Assembly: GCA_002454505.1 (NCBI GenBank)
Contig: DKJA01000103.1
Coordinates: 1-8,887 of the forward strand
Direction: 5' to 3'
Source: Oxalobacteraceae bacterium UBA6704
GTDB lineage: Bacteria > Pseudomonadota > Gammaproteobacteria > Burkholderiales > Burkholderiaceae_D
Length of the DNA: 8,887 nt
Both the position numbers and the translations under genes were made by a program. The notes under the pieces are model-generated. The model did not search any database, had not been told where the DNA came from, and saw nothing but the letters and a program-made list of their open reading frames with translations. Positions 1 through 7,850 of the stretch are shown one piece after another (within the stretch, counting starts at the first letter, position 1; each line of letters begins with the position of its first letter).

Positions 1-1203
1 CTGTGGGACACCTACCGCGCACTGCATCCGCTCCTGACCATCATTGCGCCGGAACAGCGCAACGCCGACTTCGTGCGCTCGCTGATCGCATCGCAGCAGG
101 CCAGCCCCTACGGCATCCTGCCCGTGTGGCAGTTCCATGGCCTGGAGACGTGGTGCATGATCGGCTACCACGCGGTGCCGGTCATCGCCGACGCCTACAT
201 GAAGGGCATCAAGGGCTTCGATCCCGAGCAGGCCCTGGCGGCAATGACGGCCAGCGCCGAATACGGCCCGTACGGCGGCCTGCAGCACTACATGAAGCTG
301 GGTTACGTGCCGATCGACCTGGAACCGGAAGCGGCGTCGAAAACCGTCGAATACGCGTTCGACGACTGGACCATCGCCCGCATGGCCGAGAAAATGGGCA
401 AGAAGGACATCGCAGCCCGCTACTACAAGCGCGCGCAGAACTGGCGCAATGTGTTCGACAAGAAGACGGGCTTCATCCGCGCGAAGAAATCGACGGGCGA
501 ATTCCGCACGCCGTTCAACCCGGTGCAGTCGAACTTCGGCAGCGACTACACGGAAGGCAGCGCGTGGCAGTACTCGTGGTATATGCCGCACGATAATGCG
601 GGCCTGATCGACATGCTGGGCGGCGATAAAGGACTGGTCGCAAAGATCGACCAGGTGTTCGACGCGAAGGTGGACGACAACGTCTACGCCCACATGGAAG
701 ACATCTCCGGCCTGATCGGCCACTACGCCCACGGCAACGAGCCGTCGCACCATGTCGCTTACCTGTACAACTACGCGGGCGCGCCATGGAAGACGCAGGC
801 GCGCCTGGCGCAGATCGTCGCCAGCCAGTATTCCGACAAGCCCGATGGCCTGGCGGGCAACGATGACCTGGGCCAGATGTCCGCCTGGTTTGCCTTTACG
901 GCGCTGGGCTTCTATCCTGTCGCACCGGGCAGCAACGAGTACGTGATCGGCCGCCCGTTCGTCGACAAGGCCACGCTGAACCTCCCGAACGGCAAGACGT
1001 TCGCGATCCACGCCGAGAACCTGTCGCCCGCCAACGGCTACGTGGGCAAGGTGACGCTGAACGGCAAGTCGCTGACCCGGAGCTTCCTGCGCCACGAAGA
1101 CATCGTCGCCGGCGGCGAACTGGTATTCACGATGCAGGCCGCGCCGAACAAGGACTGGGGCAAGGCCGACGCCGACCGTCCGTACACGCAGACGAAATAC
1201 TGA
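1..1203 (+). CDS. GH92 alpha-mannosidase, C-terminal part (5' end outside window)
   Basis: The reading frame is open from the first base and stops at TGA 1201-1203, giving 400 residues. It begins at the family motif WDTYRALHPL, which sits at residue 350 of the complete paralogue immediately downstream, so about 350 N-terminal residues, including any signal peptide, are missing. Family GH92 enzymes are calcium-dependent exo-acting alpha-mannosidases that work with inversion. Visible motifs are EGSAWQY (E at in-window residue 185, the probable catalytic acid), HGNEPSHH (244-251) and GNDDLGQMSAW (286-296, acidic catalytic-base region). The segment before HGNEPSHH reads MEDISGLIGHYA and is 7 residues shorter than in the paralogue. 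It lacks the adjacent His-Glu that marks alpha-1,2-mannosidases, so linkage preference is probably different (alpha-1,3, alpha-1,4 or other). The next gene starts 3 nt after the stop. The family call is very secure; specificity is open. Confidence 0.95.
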   Translation: MWDTYRALHPLLTIIAPEQRNADFVRSLIASQQASPYGILPVWQFHGLETWCMIGYHAVPVIADAYMKGIKGFDPEQALAAMTASAEYGPYGGLQHYMKLGYVPIDLEPEAASKTVEYAFDDWTIARMAEKMGKKDIAARYYKRAQNWRNVFDKKTGFIRAKKSTGEFRTPFNPVQSNFGSDYTEGSAWQYSWYMPHDNAGLIDMLGGDKGLVAKIDQVFDAKVDDNVYAHMEDISGLIGHYAHGNEPSHHVAYLYNYAGAPWKTQARLAQIVASQYSDKPDGLAGNDDLGQMSAWFAFTALGFYPVAPGSNEYVIGRPFVDKATLNLPNGKTFAIHAENLSPANGYVGKVTLNGKSLTRSFLRHEDIVAGGELVFTMQAAPNKDWGKADADRPYTQTKY

Positions 1204-1206
1204 TCG

Positions 1207-3489
1207 ATGAAAAGCATTCTTACCTTGGTGATGGCGGCCTGCTGCGCGATCGCGGCGGCCGCGCCGCTCGATCCGGTGGAACTGGTCAACCCGCTGATGG
1301 GCACCGCCAGCAAGCCGGAACTGTCGAACGGGAATACCTATCCGACGATTGCCGTCCCGTGGGGCATGAACTTCTGGACGCCGCAGACGGGCAGGATGGG
1401 CAATGGCTGGGCATACCAGTACGACGCGGATAAAATCCGCGGCTTCAAGCAGACGCACCAGCCGTCGCCGTGGATGAACGACTACGGCCAGTTCGCCATC
1501 ATGCCCGTCACCGGCGGCAAGCGCTTCAACCAGGACGAGCGCGCCAGCTGGTTCTCGCACAAGGCCGAGGTGGCGAAGCCCTACTACTACAGCGTCTACC
1601 TGGCCGACAGCGACGTCACCACCGAGATCGCGCCGACGGAACGGGCGGCGCAGTTCCGCTTCACGTTCCCCAAGTCCGATCAAAGCTATGTGGTGGTCGA
1701 TGCATTCGACAAGGGTTCGTACGTCAAGATCATCCCGGGCGAACGCAAGGTGATCGGCTGGAGCACGCGTTATGCGCGCGGCCCGCTGCCGGCAAACTTC
1801 AGGAACTACTTCGTCATCGAGTTCGACCGGCCGTTCACGTCCACCGACGTGTGGCAGGGCGACAAGCTGCTTGAAGGTGCCATCGAAACGGACGGCCTGC
1901 ACAGCGGCGCCCTGCTCGGCTTCGTCACCAGCAAGGGCGACAGGGTGGGCATGCGCGTGGCCTCGTCCTTCATCAGCCTGGAACAGGCGGAGCTGAACCT
2001 GCGCCGCGAACTGGCCGACGACGATTTCGATACAACCGCGAAGAAGGCCAAGACGCACTGGAACGAGGTGCTGGGCAAGGTGAGCGTGGATGGCGGCACG
2101 GACGAACAGACGCGCACCTTCTATTCGAGCCTGTACCGGATGGTGCTGTTCCCGAACAAGCTGTACGAGCTCGATGCCGCCGGCAAGCCGGTGCACTGGA
2201 GCCCGTACAACGGCGAGGTCCTGCCCGGCTACATGTTTGCCGGCACGGGCTTCTGGGATACCTTCCGCGCGCTGTATCCGTTCCTGAACCTCGTCTACCC
2301 GTCGATCAACCGCGAGATGCAGGCCGGGCTGGCGAACGCCTACCGCGAAGGCGGCTTCCTGCCCGAGTGGTCGAGCCCCGGCTTTGCCAACGTCATGATC
2401 GGGAATAACTCCGCGTCCGTCGTGTCGGACGCGTACATCAAGGGCATCCGCAGCGACGACAGCGAAACGCTGTGGCAGGCGCTGAAGCACGGCGCCGACA
2501 ACGAAGGGCCGATGCAGGCCGTCGGCCGCGCGGGCGTCAGGTACTACAACGAACTGGGTTACGTGCCTTATGACGTGGGCATCAACGAGAACGCCGCCCG
2601 CACGCTGGAGTACGCATACGACGACTTCACGATCTACCAGTTCGGCAAGGCGCTGGGCAAGCCGGCCTCGGAAATCGACATCTACGCCAAGCGCAGCATG
2701 AATTACAAGAAGCTGTTCGACCCGGAGACAGGCCTGATGCGCGGGAAGAACCAGGACGGCACGTTCCAGTCGCCGTTCAACCCGTTCAAGTGGGGCGACG
2801 CGTTCACCGAGGGGAACAGCTGGCACTACACGTGGTCCGTGTTCCACGACGTGGCCGGGCTGATCGACCTGATGGGCGGCAAGCGCAAGTTCGTCGACAA
2901 GCTCGATAGCGTATTCACGCTGCCGCCGGTCTACGACGAAAGCTACTACCAGGCCGTGATCCACGAGATCCGCGAAATGCAGATCGCGAACATGGGCCAG
3001 TACGCGCACGGCAACCAGCCGATCCAGCACATGATCTACCTGTACAACTATGCCGGCGAACCGTGGAAGGCGCAGTACTGGCTGCGCGAGACGATGGACC
3101 GCATGTACAAGCCCACGCCGGACGGTTACTGCGGCGACGAGGACAATGGCCAGACGTCCGCGTGGTACGTGTTCTCGGCGCTGGGCTTCTATCCCGTGAC
3201 GCCCGGCGTCGGCCAGTACGTGGTCGGCACGCCATTGTTCCCCAAGGCGTCGATTCAGCTGGAGAACGGCCGCCGGATCACCATCGATGCAAAAGGCGGT
3301 GGCCGCTATATCCGCCAGTTGCGCGTCGATGGCAAGGCGGTCAGCCGCAACTGGCTCGGTCACGCCGAGTTGACCAAGGGTGCGAAGCTGGACTTCACGA
3401 TGTCCGCCACGCCCGTCAAGACGCGCGGCACGCAGGAAGCCGATGTACCCTACTCGTTTTCGACGGGCCAGGACAAGGCATGGCAGTAA
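1207..3489 (+). CDS. Exported GH92 alpha-1,2-type mannosidase
   Basis: This 760-residue protein has the usual GH92 length. Residues 1-19 look like a Sec signal peptide (MK, a hydrophobic Ala-rich core, cleavage near AAA|AP), so it should act in the periplasm or outside. The start at 1207 is chosen because it provides that signal peptide and lies 3 nt after the previous stop; no clear Shine-Dalgarno is visible, so translation may be coupled. N-terminal motifs include TYPTIAVPWGMNFWTPQTG and GFKQTHQPSPW (W89). The catalytic domain shows WDTFRALYPF (350-359), EGNSWHY (E535), HE (H586-E587), HGNQPIQH and GDEDNGQTSAW (D644, D646). The spacings E535 to E587 (52), D644 (109) and D646 (111) equal those I recall for E533, E585, D642 and D644 of Bacteroides BT3990, an alpha-1,2-mannosidase. 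Acid, base region and the +1-subsite His-Glu are therefore all present, which predicts alpha-1,2-mannosidase activity. Confidence 0.96.
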   Translation: MKSILTLVMAACCAIAAAAPLDPVELVNPLMGTASKPELSNGNTYPTIAVPWGMNFWTPQTGRMGNGWAYQYDADKIRGFKQTHQPSPWMNDYGQFAIMPVTGGKRFNQDERASWFSHKAEVAKPYYYSVYLADSDVTTEIAPTERAAQFRFTFPKSDQSYVVVDAFDKGSYVKIIPGERKVIGWSTRYARGPLPANFRNYFVIEFDRPFTSTDVWQGDKLLEGAIETDGLHSGALLGFVTSKGDRVGMRVASSFISLEQAELNLRRELADDDFDTTAKKAKTHWNEVLGKVSVDGGTDEQTRTFYSSLYRMVLFPNKLYELDAAGKPVHWSPYNGEVLPGYMFAGTGFWDTFRALYPFLNLVYPSINREMQAGLANAYREGGFLPEWSSPGFANVMIGNNSASVVSDAYIKGIRSDDSETLWQALKHGADNEGPMQAVGRAGVRYYNELGYVPYDVGINENAARTLEYAYDDFTIYQFGKALGKPASEIDIYAKRSMNYKKLFDPETGLMRGKNQDGTFQSPFNPFKWGDAFTEGNSWHYTWSVFHDVAGLIDLMGGKRKFVDKLDSVFTLPPVYDESYYQAVIHEIREMQIANMGQYAHGNQPIQHMIYLYNYAGEPWKAQYWLRETMDRMYKPTPDGYCGDEDNGQTSAWYVFSALGFYPVTPGVGQYVVGTPLFPKASIQLENGRRITIDAKGGGRYIRQLRVDGKAVSRNWLGHAELTKGAKLDFTMSATPVKTRGTQEADVPYSFSTGQDKAWQ
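3470..3478 (+). promoter_or_regulatory. Ribosome binding site choosing the LacI-family start
   Basis: AGGA at 3470-3473, followed by AAGG, lies inside the end of the GH92 gene, 6 nt before ATG 3480. The second in-frame ATG at 3492 has no comparable sequence upstream. This favours the start that overlaps the GH92 stop, implying translational coupling. Confidence 0.5.
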
Positions 3490-4490
3490 GCATGGTTGTG
3501 GAAAAGCGGGCAGTAACGATCCGCGACATCGCCAAGGCCACCGATTATTCGATCGGCACGGTGTCGCGCGCGCTGAAGAACCAGGGCGGGCTGACGGAGC
3601 GCACCCGCGCCCGCATCTGCACGGTGGCGCGCGACATGGGCTACGATTTCGGCAACCTGCGCCAGGGCGAGGTGCGGCGCATCGCCTTCCTGCTGCACCG
3701 CCAGCACAACACGCCGACGCACCGGCCGTTCTATTCGCCGGTGCTGCACGGCGCCGAGGAAGCGTGCCGGCGGCTGGGCATCGCGCTGTCGTTCGTCGTC
3801 GTCGGACCCGCCGAACCCGTGCTGGAGCTGGTGCGCCTGCACGAGCCCGATGCGCTGCTGTGCGCCGGCTTCTTCGAACCGGAGCTGGTGCAGGCGCTGC
3901 GCGACACGGGCAAGCCACTGGTGCTGGTGGACATGCGGCTGCCCGGCTACCGCTCCGTCAACCCGGATCACCAGCTGGGCGGCTATCTCGCCACGCGGCA
4001 CCTGATCCGTACGGGGCGGCGGCGCATCGCGATGCTGTCCGGGCCGATGTCGCACCACAGCATCCAGGAGCGGGGCCGCGGTTTTCGCAAGGCGCTGTAC
4101 GACGCGCGGATGCTGTCCGATCCCGACCTGGAGGTGCAACTGCCCAGCATGGGCGATCCGGCCGAGAATGTGCGGCGCGCGATGGCCGGCCTGCTGGCGA
4201 TGACGCACCGGCCCGACGCCGTGTTCTGCTACAACGACAGCAGCGCGCTGACGGCGATGAAGCACTGCCTCGATGCGGGCCTGAAGGTGCCGCACGATAT
4301 CGCGTTTGTCGGCTTCGACGACATCAGCGCGGCCGCCACGGCGATCCCGCCACTATCGTCGATCAATATCGACAAGGAAGCGCTGGGCGCAATGGGCGTC
4401 GAACTGCTGATGCAGAAGACTACCGGCCCCGAACTGGAAAAAACCCTCTCCGTACAACTGGTGGTACGCGAGAGCAGCAATGACGACTAA
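3480..4490 (+). CDS. LacI-family transcriptional regulator
   Basis: This is a 336-residue protein (332 if ATG 3492 is used) of normal LacI/GalR length. An N-terminal helix-turn-helix spans about residues 13-34: VTIRDIAKATDYSIGTVSRAL, with the family-typical DIA and TVSRAL. A periplasmic-binding-protein-like effector domain follows from about residue 66, with typical segments including DALLCAG, GRRRIAMLSGP, RGRGFRKAL, PDAVFCYND and VPHDIAFVGFDDI. Family members bind palindromic operators as dimers and are usually released by a sugar. From its position it probably controls this mannoside operon and senses mannose or a manno-oligosaccharide (inference). It overlaps the GH92 gene by 10 nt and the next gene starts 9 nt after it. 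The hinge region is unusual: after GY (54-55) comes DFGNLRQGEVRRIAF, about 4 residues shorter than the common GYxPNxxARxLRxxxT linker. No operator is visible, and the operon promoter lies upstream of the window. Confidence 0.95.
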   Translation: MAVSMVVEKRAVTIRDIAKATDYSIGTVSRALKNQGGLTERTRARICTVARDMGYDFGNLRQGEVRRIAFLLHRQHNTPTHRPFYSPVLHGAEEACRRLGIALSFVVVGPAEPVLELVRLHEPDALLCAGFFEPELVQALRDTGKPLVLVDMRLPGYRSVNPDHQLGGYLATRHLIRTGRRRIAMLSGPMSHHSIQERGRGFRKALYDARMLSDPDLEVQLPSMGDPAENVRRAMAGLLAMTHRPDAVFCYNDSSALTAMKHCLDAGLKVPHDIAFVGFDDISAAATAIPPLSSINIDKEALGAMGVELLMQKTTGPELEKTLSVQLVVRESSNDD

Positions 4491-4499
4491 GAGGTAACC

Positions 4500-5726
4500 A
4501 TGCAGCACAGTCCCGATTTCTTTTCTACCGACGACATCACCGCGCACATCGCGGACACGATGGCGTTCTACCACCCGCGCTGCATCGATCCGACCGGCGG
4601 CTTCCATCACTACTTCAAGGATGACGGCACGGTGTACGACAGCACCACCCGCCACCTCGTCTCCAGCACGCGCTTCGTGTTCAATTACGCGATGGCGTAC
4701 CGTCACTTCGGCGACGAAGCCTACCTGGAACAGGTGCGGCACGGCGTCGCCTTCCTGCGCTGCGCCCACCGCAATGCGGAAACGGGCGGCTACGCGTGGC
4801 AGCTGAAATGGGAAGACGGCAAGGCCACCGTGCTGGATGCGGACAACCACTGCTACGGCCTGTCCTTCGTGCTGCTGGCCTACTCCCACGCGCTGATGGC
4901 GGGCGTCAGCGAAGCGCGCGCATGGATCGACGAAACGTTCGACCTGATGGAGCGGCATTTCTGGGAAGAGGAACACGGCCTGTACGCGGACCAGGCCAGC
5001 GCCGACTGGCGCGTACTGCACGCCTATCGGGGCCAGAACGCCAACATGCACTCGTGCGAGGCGCTGCTGGCCGCGTACAACGCCACGCAGCACCTGCCCT
5101 TCCTGCGCCGCGCCGAAACGCTGGCCTGGAACATCACGCAGCGGCAGGCCAGCCGTGCCAACGCGATGGTGTGGGAACACTACCGCGCCGACTGGTCGGT
5201 GGACTGGAACTACAACCTGGACGACAAGGCCAACCTGTTCCGCCCGTGGGGCTACCAGCCGGGCCACTTCACCGAGTGGAGCAAGCTGCTGCTGCAGCTG
5301 GAGCAGCACGGCAAGCTGCTGGCGCGCGATCCGGCCTGGCTGCTGCCGTCGGCGCTGCACCTGTTCGAACTGGCGATGCGCAATGCGTGGGACCATGCGC
5401 ACGGCGGCCTGCACTACGGCTTCGCGCCGGACGGCTCGATCTGCGATGCCGACAAATACTTCTGGGTGCAGGCCGAAACGCTGGCGGCCGCCGCGCTCAT
5501 TGCCGCGCGCACCGGCGAGCAGCGCTACTGGACGGAATACGAACGCCTGTGGGAATACTGCTGGCAGTACTTCGTCGACCACGAACACGGCGCGTGGTAC
5601 CGCATCCTCACCGGCGACAACCGCAAGTACTCGGACGAGAAAAGCCCGGCCGGCAAGGTCGATTACCACACGATGGGCGCCTGCTACGACATCATCGGGG
5701 CACTGGAAAGGAGCCGGCGTGACTGA
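4500..5726 (+). CDS. AGE-superfamily sugar isomerase/epimerase, probable mannose isomerase
   Basis: This 408-residue protein is an (alpha/alpha)6-barrel enzyme of the N-acylglucosamine 2-epimerase superfamily, which includes mannose isomerase, YihS, cellobiose 2-epimerase and mannose 2-epimerase. GAGG at 4491-4494 sits 5 nt before the ATG, which is 9 nt after the regulator's stop. Residues matching the family's catalytic set are visible: R58 in HLVSSTRF, H184 in NANMHSCEALL, H256 and E259 in GYQPGHFTEW, and H390 in KVDYHTMG. There is no signal peptide, so it is cytoplasmic. Flanked by alpha-mannosidases and a PfkB kinase, its most likely job is D-mannose to D-fructose; this substrate call comes from context. 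A 2-epimerase acting on mannose/glucose or on beta-mannosyl disaccharides is the main alternative. The 3' end overlaps the kinase gene by 8 nt. The family is secure, the exact reaction moderately so. Confidence 0.93.
   Translation: MQHSPDFFSTDDITAHIADTMAFYHPRCIDPTGGFHHYFKDDGTVYDSTTRHLVSSTRFVFNYAMAYRHFGDEAYLEQVRHGVAFLRCAHRNAETGGYAWQLKWEDGKATVLDADNHCYGLSFVLLAYSHALMAGVSEARAWIDETFDLMERHFWEEEHGLYADQASADWRVLHAYRGQNANMHSCEALLAAYNATQHLPFLRRAETLAWNITQRQASRANAMVWEHYRADWSVDWNYNLDDKANLFRPWGYQPGHFTEWSKLLLQLEQHGKLLARDPAWLLPSALHLFELAMRNAWDHAHGGLHYGFAPDGSICDADKYFWVQAETLAAAALIAARTGEQRYWTEYERLWEYCWQYFVDHEHGAWYRILTGDNRKYSDEKSPAGKVDYHTMGACYDIIGALERSRRD
5707..5713 (+). promoter_or_regulatory. Strong ribosome binding site for the GTG start of the kinase
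   Basis: AAAGGAG inside the last codons of the AGE gene is 5 nt before GTG 5719. It fixes the kinase start although the frame stays open far upstream with no kinase-like sequence. The arrangement (site inside the upstream gene, starts overlapping stops) points to coupled translation. Confidence 0.8.
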
Positions 5727-6633
5727 GCGGGCGAACATCATCTGCGCGGGCGAAGCGCTGACCGACATGATCCGCGCCGGCGCCGACACATGGCACAGCC
5801 GCGTGGGCGGCTCGACGTGGAACGTGGCGCGCGCGCTGGCCAGCCTGGGCGCGGCCAGCGGCTTTGCCGGCGCCATCAGCCAGTGCGTGTTCGGCGATGC
5901 GCTGTGGACCGCCAGCACACAGGCGGACCTCGACCTGCGCTACCTGCAGCGCTACGCGAAATCGCCGCTGCTGGCGATAGTGCCGTCCACCGCGCCGCCG
6001 CAATACTTCTTCGTCGGCGACGACAGCGCCGACCTGTACTTCGATCCGGCCGCGCTGCCGGAAGGCTGGACCGGCGATGCGAAGTGGCTGCACTTCGGCG
6101 GCATCAGCCTGGCCCGCCAGCCGCTGGCCGGCACGCTGCTGGAACTGGCGGCCGAGGCCAAGCGCCACGGCATCCGCATCAGCTACGACCCGAACTGGCG
6201 CAACGTCATGGATGAAGCGTACGACGCCACGCTGTGGCGCATGACGCAGCTGGCCGATGTAGTAAAGGTCTCCGACGAAGACCTGCGCGCGTTGTTCCGC
6301 ACCGACGACGCCGAGGCCGCACTGGCCACGCTGCGCAGCTTCAACCCGCATGCCACCGTGCTGTTCACGCGCGGCGCCGATGGCGCATCGCTGTACCACG
6401 GCGAACAAGTGTGGCATGCGGCCGCGCCGAAGATCGAGCTGGTCGACAGCGTGGGCGCCGGCGACGCCAGCATGGCGGGCCTGATCTACAGCCTGCATCA
6501 CCATCCGCACCGCGAATGGCCGCAGCATCTGGCGTTCAGCGTGGCCGCCGGTGCGGCCGCCTGCTGCGCCGCCGGGGCCCATGCGCCGACGCTGGCGGAG
6601 GTGGAAGGCCTGCGCGTCGCCTCGGCCGCCTGA
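5719..6633 (+). CDS. PfkB/ribokinase-family sugar kinase, probable fructokinase
   Basis: This 304-residue protein starts at GTG, supported by the AAAGGAG site 5 nt upstream. It has the PfkB (ribokinase) fold motifs in order: GEALTDMI (D16, sugar-binding position), VGGSTWNVARALASLG (29-44, the glycine-rich substrate motif), SYDPNWR (155-161), VKVSDEDL, and DSVGAGDASMAG (243-254), where D249 is the catalytic base and GAGD forms the anion hole. The second signature usually reads DTxGAGDxFxxG, so Ser for Thr and Ser for Phe are mild departures. These kinases transfer phosphate from ATP to a sugar hydroxyl in the cytoplasm. Following a probable mannose isomerase, fructose to fructose 6-phosphate is the best guess; 2-keto-3-deoxygluconate or another sugar is possible. 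It is the last gene of the operon and is followed after 6 nt by a strong stem-loop. Confidence 0.93.
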   Translation: MTERANIICAGEALTDMIRAGADTWHSRVGGSTWNVARALASLGAASGFAGAISQCVFGDALWTASTQADLDLRYLQRYAKSPLLAIVPSTAPPQYFFVGDDSADLYFDPAALPEGWTGDAKWLHFGGISLARQPLAGTLLELAAEAKRHGIRISYDPNWRNVMDEAYDATLWRMTQLADVVKVSDEDLRALFRTDDAEAALATLRSFNPHATVLFTRGADGASLYHGEQVWHAAAPKIELVDSVGAGDASMAGLIYSLHHHPHREWPQHLAFSVAAGAAACCAAGAHAPTLAEVEGLRVASAA

Positions 6634-6639
6634 TGGGTC

Positions 6640-6668
6640 GGGGACTGTCCCGGCACGGGACTGTCCCC
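6640..6668 (+). repeat. Stem-loop repeat copy A (REP-like), possible terminator
   Basis: GGGGACTGTCCCG, loop GCA, then CGGGACTGTCCCC form 13-nt arms that pair with a single internal T-T mismatch. A CTCTTCTGC tail follows and contains no T-run, so it is not a textbook intrinsic terminator. It sits in the 72-nt gap between two convergent genes, where a bidirectional terminator would be expected. The same core and the TCTTCTGC tail recur at 8709-8753, and a reversed variant lies at 8785-8813, which marks it as a dispersed repeat family. Confidence 0.8.
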
Positions 6669-6705
6669 TCTTCTGCATTTCACTTCACCACCACACCGCA
6701 TCAAC

Positions 6706-7674
6706 TCACAGATTCGTCCTGAAGAACCGGATCACCTCGGCATTGAACTGCCGGTGAAATGCCGTCCGGTCGAATCCCTCCGCGCTCTTGCAGATCTGCG
6801 GCGCCCGCGCGGCCAGCATGGCGGAGCACGGCGCGAGAAAATCGAGGTGGTCGGCCTTCGGCACGACATGGTATTCCGGCTCGCGCGGCAGGGCTGCGCG
6901 CACGTGCTCGGCGAACCACGGGTTCGGCAGGACGGCATCGTCCTCGGCCCGCCACAGCTGGATGGGGACGTCGATTTTCGCCAGCGCGGCGGCATCGAAG
7001 GTGAAGCCCAGCGCCGGCGCGACGACGACGGCGGCGCGAATGCGGCGCTCGTGCATCTCCGGCGTCGCGGCCCTCGCGGGGCGCGCCGCGCCCTCGCCGC
7101 GCCTTGCAATCACTGCGCAGGTGAATTGCCCGGGATGCGCTTCGCAATGGGGCAGCACCTTGCGCAGATCGGGCTGGCCGCCGATGCCGACCAGCGTCGT
7201 GAACCCGCCCGAAGAAAAGCCGAACATGCCGATGCGCGAAGGCGCGATGCGGTCCCGGTACTGCCAGTCCTTCAGCATGTAGTCGATTACCATCACGATG
7301 TGCTTCTGCCGCGCGAGGATGTCGGCCGCTTCACTGTTGTCGGCGTAGTTGTCGGCCGGATGGTTCAGGGCGACAACGACGAAGCCGGCATTGGCCAGGT
7401 CGAGCGCCGTGTCGTAATGGCCGTATTTGGAACCGCCGGTGCCGTGCGAAACGATCACCAGCGGCAGGCCTTTACCGTCGACGGGGGCATCCCTGGCGAT
7501 GTCTTGGCTGAACGTTCCCATATTGCGGGCCTGCGTCGGCGCCGCGCTCGGATACCAGATCGCGAGAGAGATCTGCTTGCCGGCCGGGCCGGGGATGTCG
7601 AACGATTGAAAGCCGGCCGCCTGAGCCGCCAGCGCGCAAAACATCAGGATGCATCCGGCGATGATGTGCTTCAT
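6706..7674 (-). CDS. Exported alpha/beta hydrolase (predicted dienelactone hydrolase / PAF-acetylhydrolase-like)
   Basis: This is a 322-residue protein. Residues 1-19 (MKHIIAGCILMFCALAAQA) form a clear Sec signal peptide with an AQA cleavage site, so the enzyme is periplasmic or secreted. On the minus strand AGGAGG (7680-7685) lies 5 nt before the ATG, which fixes the start. Alpha/beta-hydrolase landmarks are the oxyanion-hole motif HGTGG (77-81), the nucleophile elbow GFSSG with S154, an acidic residue in RAEDD (D245 or D246) and H276 in KADHLDF. The early segment IWYPSAAP and the overall plan match the group annotated as predicted dienelactone hydrolases (COG4188 type). The mature part has four cysteines (177, 186, 283, 295), which could form two disulfides after export. 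The substrate is unknown: an ester or lactone, possibly lipid-derived. It is convergent with the mannoside operon and probably a separate unit. Confidence 0.9.
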   Translation of the reverse strand: MKHIIAGCILMFCALAAQAAGFQSFDIPGPAGKQISLAIWYPSAAPTQARNMGTFSQDIARDAPVDGKGLPLVIVSHGTGGSKYGHYDTALDLANAGFVVVALNHPADNYADNSEAADILARQKHIVMVIDYMLKDWQYRDRIAPSRIGMFGFSSGGFTTLVGIGGQPDLRKVLPHCEAHPGQFTCAVIARRGEGAARPARAATPEMHERRIRAAVVVAPALGFTFDAAALAKIDVPIQLWRAEDDAVLPNPWFAEHVRAALPREPEYHVVPKADHLDFLAPCSAMLAARAPQICKSAEGFDRTAFHRQFNAEVIRFFRTNL

Positions 7675-7703
7675 GGTTTCCTCCTATCGGTTGGGATGGG
7701 AGG

Positions 7704-7732
7704 ATTCTTGATTGGCGGCCCAGCGGGGGCAA
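7704..7732 (-). promoter_or_regulatory. Possible sigma70-type promoter of the hydrolase gene
   Basis: Read on the minus strand, TTGCCC (7727-7732) and AAGAAT (7704-7709) are separated by 17 nt, each matching 4 of 6 consensus positions, with the AGGAGG site about 20 nt downstream. Spacing and position are right, but the hexamers are weak. Confidence 0.25.
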
Positions 7733-7817
7733 TGACGATGCGACAGGGCCGCGGAAAAGGGGCGCGAAAGTGGGTGGGCCGCCACCGAAATGGGATGGCA
7801 CTTCCCGGGATATACCA

Positions 7818-7850
7818 TGGGGGTAGGTTTTTTCCGAGGCAGTCGATTTC
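7818..7850 (+). repeat. Left imperfect terminal inverted repeat
   Basis: The sequence begins TGGGGGTAGGTTTTTT and continues to CAGTC at 7840-7844. It matches the reverse complement of 8635-8667 at 24 of 33 positions: a 9-nt identical block, the T6 run, and the CAGTC block. Confidence 0.65.

Noticed and set aside
1207..1266. Lipoprotein signal in the second GH92 (Cys at residues 12-13)
   Set aside because: The residues before the Cys (VMAA) are a poor lipobox and the hydrophobic core would be too short; an ordinary signal peptide cut near AAA|AP fits better.
3063..3479. Upstream extension of the regulator frame within the GH92 gene
   Set aside because: The sequence has no family similarity there. 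The helix-turn-helix begins just after 3480, where LacI proteins normally start.
5155..5718. Upstream extension of the kinase frame within the isomerase gene
   Set aside because: The extended part is Thr/Arg/Ala-rich noise. The kinase fold begins at NIICAGEALTD right after GTG 5719, which has its own ribosome binding site.
4353..5918. Long minus-strand open frame of 521 codons opposite the isomerase and kinase genes
   Set aside because: It is a shadow of GC-rich coding sequence: rich in Arg, Val, Ala and Gln with no domain motif, while the + strand genes have full catalytic motifs and ribosome binding sites.
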